DNA of 64,000 nucleotides from UBA1163 sp049513055 (lineage in GTDB: Bacteria; Desulfobacterota; BSN033; UBA1163): NCBI GenBank assembly GCA_049513055.1, contig JBEKWN010000009.1, forward strand, positions 35,354 through 99,353, read 5' to 3'. Positions 58,410 to 64,000 of this stretch are shown in pieces. Position numbers and translations under genes: made by a program. Positions within the stretch are counted from its first letter, which is position 1, and every line of letters begins with the position of its first letter. The notes beneath the pieces are model-generated. The model worked only from the letters and a program-made list of their open reading frames with translations. It made no database searches and was not told the origin of the DNA.

Positions 58410-59354
58410 TTATTCTGTTTCTTCATGTGGAGATACAGCGATCGTGCCGAATACAAGGGTTAAACCGGAAAAGATAAGAGCTTGGATCAGACCAATCAGT
58501 AATTCCAACCCATAGAAGGGGATGGTGAATACGAGGGGAATAAGAAAACTGGAAACTAAAATCAATATCTCCCCGGCAGTCATATTGCCGAAGAGACGGA
58601 AGGTGAAACTCAACATACGGGTCAGGTGGCTGAATATCTCCAAGACACCAACGAATAAATTAATAAACCCGAAAACGATGTCCATCACTCCCTGGCCCAT
58701 CTTCCCCTTCAATAGTTGTTTGAGCCCTTCTACCATCTGACGGAAATTGATGAATTCGCTGAGGTAGTGTGACACTCCCAATGACCTCATTCCCCAGGAT
58801 TCAACGAAGATGAAAGACATAATGGCGATGGAAAGGGGCACGTTGACATCTGTGTTCGCTGCACGGAATAAAGGTGCAAATTTGCCATCATGTTCAATGA
58901 CCCCTATGGAGCCAAAAAAGGGGAAGAGGGCAAGGTAAGCATTCGATATGACGTAGAGGAAAATAGTCGCTACTCCAGTAAAGAGAATCCTGGCATGTTT
59001 TTTACCGGCTACACTTTCAACAAAATTCAACAACCCTTCTACGATTGCCTCTGCCATGGCTTGGCGCTTGCCGGGAATAAGTTTCATCTTACGAGTAAGG
59101 ATAAAAGATAAGACGACCAACACAATGATCGTAAACCAGGAGGCAATGAGAGTGTTCGTCACAGAGAAATGACCAATATGAAATACTGCCTCCGCAGGAA
59201 GCTCGACAGTGGGTTTAGGGACTTGGAAGATACCTGGGGGTTTCGTACCCAAAAAACTGGATCCGAGGGGGCCAAACACAAAACCCACGCCAAAGAGGAT
59301 TAAAACAGGAATAAAGAAAAATAGTAAAACTTTGAGGCGACCACTGCCCTTCAT
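58410..59354 (-). CDS. atpB: ATP synthase a subunit AtpB
   Basis: A 314-residue Fo stator with the essential Arg in RMLSFTFRLFGNMTAGE and the GLIQALIFSGLTLVF helix. The N-terminal extension (residues 1-60, one hydrophobic span then PGIFQVPKPTVELPAEAVFHIG) is longer than in E. coli. Followed by atpE. Confidence 0.93.
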   Translation of the reverse strand: MKGSGRLKVLLFFFIPVLILFGVGFVFGPLGSSFLGTKPPGIFQVPKPTVELPAEAVFHIGHFSVTNTLIASWFTIIVLVVLSFILTRKMKLIPGKRQAMAEAIVEGLLNFVESVAGKKHARILFTGVATIFLYVISNAYLALFPFFGSIGVIEHDGKFAPLFRAANTDVNVPLSIAIMSFIFVESWGMRSLGVSHYLSEFINFRQMVEGLKQLLKGKMGQGVMDIVFGFINLFVGVLEIFSHLTRMLSFTFRLFGNMTAGEILILVSSFLIPLVFTIPFYGLELLIGLIQALIFSGLTLVFGTIAVSPHEETE

Positions 59355-59367
59355 GATTGGCTCTGTT

Positions 59368-59616
59368 TCATTTATTATTATTATTATTTTTTCTTAGTTT
59401 TTCTTGCTCAGCCTGATAACGGACGAGCATTTTAAATAAGCCAAAAAAGGCTACGAATGTCCCAACCCCAAGACCGATTAAAATAAATAAAGGACGCTTA
59501 TTAAACATCTTAGGTTGATCAAGCCAGTAACCAATCAGTACTGGAATGATCAAGCTCAAAGCCACATACCATCCTATTGTTAGTAAGAATTGAAGCGGTC
59601 TTATCCACTCTTTCAA
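59368..59616 (-). CDS. atpI: AtpI/AtpZ-like small membrane protein
   Basis: 82 residues with two membrane spans (LQFLLTIGWYVALSLIIPVLIGYWLDQ and LFILIGLGVGTFVAFFGLFKML), the AtpI/AtpZ layout that assists c-ring assembly or Mg/Ca entry. I take the TTG at 59616 because GGAGG lies 5 nt before it; a TTG at 59628 has no ribosome site. The tail runs into a poly-Asn stretch encoded by AAT repeats. Confidence 0.8.
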   Translation of the reverse strand: MKEWIRPLQFLLTIGWYVALSLIIPVLIGYWLDQPKMFNKRPLFILIGLGVGTFVAFFGLFKMLVRYQAEQEKLRKNNNNNK

Positions 59617-59761
59617 ATAAGCCTCCAAGAGCGGTTAAGAAGGTAAAGTTTTGCTCCTTTTGGTCGCTTATCAAACTAAGTTGATTAGATAAGGGAGCAA
59701 AAATTGTGAATTAGTTAACATATAACCAAAAAGTTGTCAATCATTTTTTTGTTCACTGATT

Positions 59762-60202
59762 TCAAACAGTTAAAGGATGGTCTGCCTTTGGGGAGAGGAG
59801 GTCGAGATTATCCTCTTTCTTATCAAGTACCCCCTCCATTTTGCAATGGCCTTCGAAGATTCCACCCTCATTAATGGTAAGAATTGGGGTGAACAGTTTT
59901 CCATAGACTTTACCTGTGGAGTGGATTTCCACACGTGCTTTGGCATATACCTCACCCTCGACCAGACCATTGATGATGATCGTATTGATCCCGATCTTCC
60001 CTTTGACGATTGCTGTTTCACCAACGATTAATGTTCCGCTATCGAAGATTTCTCCCTCAAATTTCCCATCGAGACGAAATACGCCTTCAAAGGTCATCTT
60101 TCCTTCAAAGAAAGTCTCCTTCCCTAGAAAAGCGCTAATTTCCTCAGAGGCAGGTGGGGGGGTGGAACTGCTCTTAGAAAAAAGGGGTTTTCCTCCTGAC
60201 AT
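59762..60202 (-). CDS. Bactofilin family cytoskeletal protein
   Basis: A 146-residue polymer-forming protein. The DUF583/bactofilin beta-helix is clear from repeats such as FEGKMTFEGVFRLDGKFEGEI, GTLIVGETAIVKGKI, INTIIINGLVEGEVYAKARVEIHSTGKVYGKLFTPILTINEGGIFEGHC. ATG 60202 follows AAGGAG; a longer frame from 60232 has no ribosome site. It neighbours parAB, where bactofilins often occur and help position ParAB. Confidence 0.9.
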   Translation of the reverse strand: MSGGKPLFSKSSSTPPPASEEISAFLGKETFFEGKMTFEGVFRLDGKFEGEIFDSGTLIVGETAIVKGKIGINTIIINGLVEGEVYAKARVEIHSTGKVYGKLFTPILTINEGGIFEGHCKMEGVLDKKEDNLDLLSPKADHPLTV

Positions 60203-60362
60203 GATTTGCTCCTTTCTTAAGGAGAAATTCAAAGCCCTAAACCTAAAAGTGTTGCACTTGCTTATTGAACTTGGGAAACAAAAAATTAATATAAAGTTTT
60301 GGAAATTGGGTCATCCGAATTTTGTTATTGTCTCGGATTTCGATATTCGGGTTTCGTATTTT

Positions 60363-61223
60363 TCATTTTCCAAGGATCGCTTCTACAATCCTTTCCAAAT
60401 CTTCATGGGAATAGTATTCGATCTCTATCTTTCCTTTTTTACCTTTTTGTGTGATATGGACTTTTGTGCCCAAGTATTTTCTCAAAGAATCCTGAAGGCT
60501 GCTGAGCTGGCTCTCCAAGTCACCTCTTCTCTTGACCGGAGTGATTGATTTTTTGGGTTTCTCTGACCATCGCTTCGCTAAGGCTTCGGCCTCTCTCACC
60601 GAAAGGCCCTTTTTAATAATTAAGGCACAGAGCTCTTTCTGTTTTTCTTTACTTTCAAGGCTGAGGATGGCTCTGGCATGTCCAGAAGTGATGCGATTTT
60701 GTAGGAGTTGATTTCTTACTTCCAATGGGAGCTTTAAAAGGCGAAGGGTATTGGTGATGGTCGTCCGATCCTTGCCAATCCGTTTACTCAAGTCTTCTTG
60801 GCTGATGTTGAATTCTTCTATCAGATGCTTGAAAGCCTCGGCTGCCTCAATAGGGTTGAGGTCCTCCCTCTGCAGGTTTTCAATGAGAGAGATTTCCAAA
60901 GCCTCTCTTCCTTCGGCCTCTTTTACCACTACGGGAACTTCTTTCAGCCCCGCCTTTTGAGCCGCTCGCCAGCGACGCTCTCCTACAATCAGTTCATAAC
61001 CCTGATCGGTCCTTCGGACGATGAGAGGTTCCAGAATCCCTTTCTCTTTGATGGACTCTGCCAATTCCTGAAGTTTCGATTCGTCAAAATACTTTCGGGG
61101 CTGAGATCGATTGGGGATGATCTCTTCAATGCCACAATAGAGGAGTGCCTTCGATTCCGCTTGTCCAAATTCAGGGAGAAGCGCTCCCAGACCCTTTCCT
61201 AAAGCCATTCTTTTAGTTGCCAT
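60363..61223 (-). CDS. parB: Chromosome-partitioning protein ParB
   Basis: A 286-residue CTPase/DNA-binding protein. ALGKGLGALLPE, then the CTP-binding ParB/Srx motifs (IIPNRSQPRKYFDESKLQELAESI, GERRWRAAQKAGL, ENLQREDLNPIEAA), a helix-turn-helix (SQEDLSKRIGKDRTTITNTLRLLKLP) and a C-terminal dimer domain. ATG 61223 overlaps the parA end by 11 nt; an ATG at 61208 is also possible. Confidence 0.93.
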   Translation of the reverse strand: MATKRMALGKGLGALLPEFGQAESKALLYCGIEEIIPNRSQPRKYFDESKLQELAESIKEKGILEPLIVRRTDQGYELIVGERRWRAAQKAGLKEVPVVVKEAEGREALEISLIENLQREDLNPIEAAEAFKHLIEEFNISQEDLSKRIGKDRTTITNTLRLLKLPLEVRNQLLQNRITSGHARAILSLESKEKQKELCALIIKKGLSVREAEALAKRWSEKPKKSITPVKRRGDLESQLSSLQDSLRKYLGTKVHITQKGKKGKIEIEYYSHEDLERIVEAILGK

Positions 61224-61989
61224 CGATCTTTCCATCCATCATGATTTCTCTGGCCAAGTTCAAATAACTTTCTGCGCCCTTCGAATGAATGTCGTATAAG
61301 AGAACAGGTTTCCCATGGCTGGGCGCTTCGCTCAGTCGAATGTTTCTTGGGATGATCGTCCTGAATACCTTGTCTTTGAAATGTTTTCTCACTTCATTCG
61401 CTACCTGATGAGAGAGGTTATTCCGGCCGTCGAACATGGTGAGCAGAATCCCTTCGATCTCCAATTTTGGATTGAGAGACTGTTTAATCAGGCGTATCGT
61501 CTTAAGAAGTTGGCCCAGCCCTTCCAGGGCATAGTATTCGCACTGGAGAGGAATGATCACGGAGTGGGCGGCTGTCAATGAGTTAATCGTCAGCAGACCT
61601 AGGGAGGGAGGGCAATCAATAAAAATATAATCGTAGTCAGTCTCGACTTCTTTAATCAATCGATCCAACTTCTTCTCGCGATCTTTTTCCTGGATCAGTT
61701 CCACTTCTGCACCGATCAAATCGGTATTGGAAATCACCACATCCAAAAAGGCAAGAGCGGTCTTCTGGATCATTTCTTTCAGTCCTGAACCACGAAGCAG
61801 GGCTTGGTAAATCGTTCCATTGGACCCTTCTTTGTTTAAACCCACACCACTCGTTGAATTTCCCTGTGGATCAATGTCAATGAGAAGAACTTTTTTCTCT
61901 GCCGCAGCGATGGAGGCGGAAAGATTGACTGCCGTTGTGGTTTTCCCCACCCCTCCTTTTTGATTGGCAATACAGATGATTCTTGCCAT
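61213..61989 (-). CDS. parA: Chromosome-partitioning ATPase ParA (Soj)
   Basis: A 258-residue deviant-Walker ATPase: IANQKGGVGKTTTAVNLSASIA, LIDIDPQGNSTSG, DYIFIDCPPSLGLLTINSLTAAHSVIIPLQCEYYALEGL. Complete. With ParB it segregates the origin region, and its closeness to rsmG and the atp operon indicates proximity to oriC. Confidence 0.95.
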   Translation of the reverse strand: MARIICIANQKGGVGKTTTAVNLSASIAAAEKKVLLIDIDPQGNSTSGVGLNKEGSNGTIYQALLRGSGLKEMIQKTALAFLDVVISNTDLIGAEVELIQEKDREKKLDRLIKEVETDYDYIFIDCPPSLGLLTINSLTAAHSVIIPLQCEYYALEGLGQLLKTIRLIKQSLNPKLEIEGILLTMFDGRNNLSHQVANEVRKHFKDKVFRTIIPRNIRLSEAPSHGKPVLLYDIHSKGAESYLNLAREIMMDGKIDGN

Positions 61990-62135
61990 GAAGATTCCTA
62001 TGGAATTGTAGAATATTGGAATAAAGTAGTATTATTTTTTAATCTTTAAAACCCATTATTCCACCACTCCATTATTCCAGTATTCCAAGTTAAGCTTTTT
62101 ATAGCACAAATAGGGGAATGATGGAAAGACAAAAG

Positions 62136-62792
62136 TCATATCTTTTCAAACAGGAGAATTGTTCTTTTGAAAGAACTGGAAGGAAGGATCAGGGGAACGG
62201 TTTTTTGCAACCGGTACCGGGTTCTCTCTATTTCAGTGAGAAATCGAATCTCTTTGTTGTCCACCTCACCTTTCATGGCTATGACCTTTCCTTCTTCTTT
62301 CAAAAAAGGGAAACTCAGGACGAGAAGGGTTCGAAGATCGGAGAAAGCTCTTGAGAGGGTAATATCAAATCGTCTCCCAAAACTCTGGAGGATTCCCTTA
62401 TCTTGCACACGGCCATGGATCGCTTCCGTTCCTTTTAAACCGAGCATTCGGATGATATGTCTTTGGAAATCGACTTTTTTACGAACAGAGTCAATCAAGG
62501 TCATCTCAAGGGTGGGTTGAATGATTTTTAAGGGAATGCCGGGGAAACCTGCCCCTGACCCAATGTCCAGGATGGAGGAATGTTTAGGGAGATAAGGGTA
62601 GACAGAGAGGGAATCAAGAAAATGTTTTAGAACAATTCCTTTCTCTGATCGGATGGCAGTGAGATTGATCTTTTGATTCCATTTGAGGAGTTCTTTGAGA
62701 TAAAGCTCGAAGACTTCAATGGTTTTTCCTCCTAAATAAATCCCAAAGGTTTTTGCCCCTTCAACGAGGAGGAATTTATTTTCAGTCTCCAT
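62136..62792 (-). CDS. rsmG: 16S rRNA m7G527 methyltransferase RsmG
   Basis: A 218-residue SAM enzyme that methylates G527 of 16S rRNA. KELLKWNQKINLTAIRSEKGIVLKHFLDSL, then motif I SSILDIGSGAGFPGIPLKI and FDITLSRAFSDL are the GidB signature. ATG 62792 gives the usual length; a frame reaching 62993 would add about 67 unrelated residues. Upstream of parA, as in many origin regions; mnmG is not next to it here. Confidence 0.9.
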   Translation of the reverse strand: METENKFLLVEGAKTFGIYLGGKTIEVFELYLKELLKWNQKINLTAIRSEKGIVLKHFLDSLSVYPYLPKHSSILDIGSGAGFPGIPLKIIQPTLEMTLIDSVRKKVDFQRHIIRMLGLKGTEAIHGRVQDKGILQSFGRRFDITLSRAFSDLRTLLVLSFPFLKEEGKVIAMKGEVDNKEIRFLTEIERTRYRLQKTVPLILPSSSFKRTILLFEKI

Positions 62793-62949
62793 GTTTAAAA
62801 CACATATCATAAAATAGCCTCTTTGGCTATAAGCCGAGTCTCTAAATTTTGCGAATTCTTTCTTATTGATTTGTGAGTCAAAATTTATTAGAGTTTTATT
62901 ATTAAATATAGTCAGCCTCAATGGATGAGGGGGAGAAAGGAGTGACATT

Positions 62950-63636
62950 ATGATTGGTCGAATACTGATAGTGAGCATGGTTATCTTGTTCACCGCATTA
63001 CCCGCATCAGCTCAATTGGACCGCGTCTTCAAAGGTCTGGGAGGCGGTGAAAAGAGCGGACTGAGCGATGTAAAGATTGGTTCAGGTTTGAAAGAGGCAT
63101 TGCAGATAGGGACTGAAAACGCCGTCAGTTTCACCGGAAAGACAGACGGATACTTTATGAACCTAGCAATAAAAATCCTGATGCCTGAAAAACTGAGGAC
63201 TTTTGAAAAAGGTTTGAGGGCAGTAGGCTATGGTCCCCAGGTGGATGAGTTTGTTCTGAGCATGAATCGGGCAGCCGAGAAAGCAGCTCCATTTGCCAAA
63301 CAGATCTTCTGGGATGCCATCGGAGAGATGACATTTGACGATGTGAGAAAAATCCTTTCAGGACATGAAACAGCAGCGACAGATTATTTCAAAGGAAAAA
63401 CCACGGACAAGCTTACGGTTGTTTTTAAGCCCCCTGTTTCCAATGCCATGAATGAAGTTGGCGTGACCCGACAATACAAGGAACTGGTTGGACGCTATGA
63501 GACCATCCCATTTGTCAAGAAAGAGACGTTTGATCTTGACCAATTCAGGGCGGGGGTTTCCTCGCCCTTTTTGTTTGTGGTCCATTTCTTTTTTGACCTC
63601 AAAAGTGTTTTTCTGTTAAAATGCCTCCAAATTTAG
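62950..63636 (+). CDS. DUF4197 family protein with altered C-terminus
   Basis: An exported protein of 228 residues. After a signal peptide (ending near ASAQ) come SGLKEALQIGTENAVSFTGKTDGYF, ILMPEKLRTFEKGLRAVGYG, FVLSMNRAAEKAAPFAKQIFWDAIGEMTF, SGHETAATDYFKGKTTDKL and YKELVGRYETIPFV, the DUF4197 pattern. The family normally continues with about 35 conserved residues after FDLDQF. Here the frame instead runs across a terminator hairpin (63547) and a hydrophobic, unrelated tail, so the native 3' end has been lost. Confidence 0.75.
   Translation: MIGRILIVSMVILFTALPASAQLDRVFKGLGGGEKSGLSDVKIGSGLKEALQIGTENAVSFTGKTDGYFMNLAIKILMPEKLRTFEKGLRAVGYGPQVDEFVLSMNRAAEKAAPFAKQIFWDAIGEMTFDDVRKILSGHETAATDYFKGKTTDKLTVVFKPPVSNAMNEVGVTRQYKELVGRYETIPFVKKETFDLDQFRAGVSSPFLFVVHFFFDLKSVFLLKCLQI
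63547..63573 (+). terminator. Rho-independent terminator inside the DUF4197 frame
   Basis: AGGGCG and CGCCCT form a stem around a ten-base loop and run into TTTTTG. It lies within the last part of the open frame, about 60 nt before its stop. Confidence 0.6.
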
Positions 63637-63667
63637 ATGATCCCCTCACTCTCACCACAAGGAGACT

Positions 63668-63835
63668 GTGTCACGATGTCATTCTGAGGCGTTAGCCGAA
63701 GAATCTCTGCGATCCAACCTTTTGATTCAATGAGATTCTTCACAGAGTTTATCCTGAACCAAGATTGAGACCCTTCGTTTCACTCAGGGTGACAGTTGGT
63801 GAAGGATTCAGAATGACAAACACAGTATTCTCGTT
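63668..63835. repeat. TCATTCTGAG-type palindromic intergenic repeat
   Basis: TGTCACGATGTCATTCTGAGGCG at the left and TCAGAATGACAAACAC at the right are inverted, with GAAGAATCTC/GAGATTCTTC and CACTCAGGGTGACA pieces inside. A very common environmental-genome repeat class. Confidence 0.65.
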
Positions 63836-63884
63836 ATTTCGACACAGTCTCAAGGGGAGTGGTGAGAGGGACAGATCATATCTT

Positions 63885-64000
63885 ATGACCAAAGCCAAAA
63901 CACATTTTGTATGTCAGGCCTGCGGATACCAGGCTCCAAAATGGTTGGGAAGGTGCCCGGGATGTCAGGAATGGAATACTTTCGTTGAAGAGCGAGTGAT
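63885..64000 (+). CDS. radA: DNA repair protein RadA, 5' part (runs off window)
   Basis: The first 38 codons encode HFVCQACGYQAPKWLGRCPGCQEWNTFVEE, the N-terminal zinc finger (CxxC..CxxC) of RadA/Sms, an ATPase that processes recombination intermediates. The gene continues beyond the window. Confidence 0.9.
   Translation, partial: MTKAKTHFVCQACGYQAPKWLGRCPGCQEWNTFVEERV

Overview
The window comes from the chromosome of a diderm (Gram-negative) bacterium. It carries a TonB-dependent receptor, an ExbB/ExbD/TonB set, a LolA-like protein and several lipoproteins. The order rsmG-parA-parB-bactofilin-atpI-atpB-atpE-atpF-atpH-atpA-atpG-atpD-atpC, the split glycine decarboxylase (gcvPA/gcvPB), the cobamide salvage genes and the moderate GC content fit Desulfobacterota ('Deltaproteobacteria') or a neighbouring lineage. 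That placement is inference. Intergenic regions are full of palindromic repeats, which is common in environmental genomes of this kind.

Layout. 1-1600: right edge of an integrated element. A tyrosine recombinase is preceded by a 34-residue membrane peptide and followed by a partial copy of the tmRNA (ssrA) 3' end. 1874-2182: remnant of a Tim44-like gene. 2388-11611: YyaL-like protein, a Fur-family regulator with a promoter/operator, a CbiMQO cobalt/nickel ECF transporter, a tRNA dihydrouridine synthase, a hydrolase, an SBF-type transporter, prmA and rsmE. 11673-12670: a 45-residue Cys-rich protein, an exbD pseudogene and tRNA-Phe. 12696-19165 (minus): cobalamin riboswitch, btuB, probable cbiR, cobU, cobS, cobT, btuF, i.e. 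cobamide uptake, remodelling and nucleotide-loop assembly under B12 control. 19242-23837 (minus): exbB-exbD-tonB and an ABC exporter with a LolA-like protein. 23964-24890: a PfkB kinase.

25026-28920 is the most unusual stretch. Four AT-richer genes lie in one orientation, each followed by a 65-69 bp imperfect palindrome with integron attC architecture: R'' box, 3-nt spacer, L'', loop, L', about 6-nt spacer, R' box. No integron integrase is visible, so this reads as a cluster of attC sites lacking an integrase (CALIN). The cargo is an Anbu/proteasome-like Ntn-hydrolase, a PD-(D/E)xK-like protein, an AbiV-family abortive-infection protein and a trypsin-like protease.

29040-34725: glmU, glmS and a UvrD/PcrA helicase. 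34873-42473: a glycine cleavage and lipoylation block (ACT regulator, gcvH, gcvPA, gcvPB, lipB, lpd, lipA). It is completed at 47359-50061 by one 900-residue protein that fuses GcvT to serine hydroxymethyltransferase. Such a set can run glycine to serine, or the reverse as in the reductive glycine pathway. In between lie a patatin-like lipoprotein, a DUF4019 protein, a YjbQ protein and a TIR-like/TPR protein. 50108-50760 is a CopG/PIN toxin-antitoxin pair whose promoter implies a leaderless transcript.

52183-59616 (minus) is a complete F-type ATP synthase operon with two oddities. atpD has lost about 70 nt (the DELSEED segment) and is frameshifted. A 46-residue single-span protein gene with a strong ribosome binding site lies between atpE and atpF. 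The window ends with bactofilin, parB, parA and rsmG, a truncated DUF4197 gene, and the first codons of radA.
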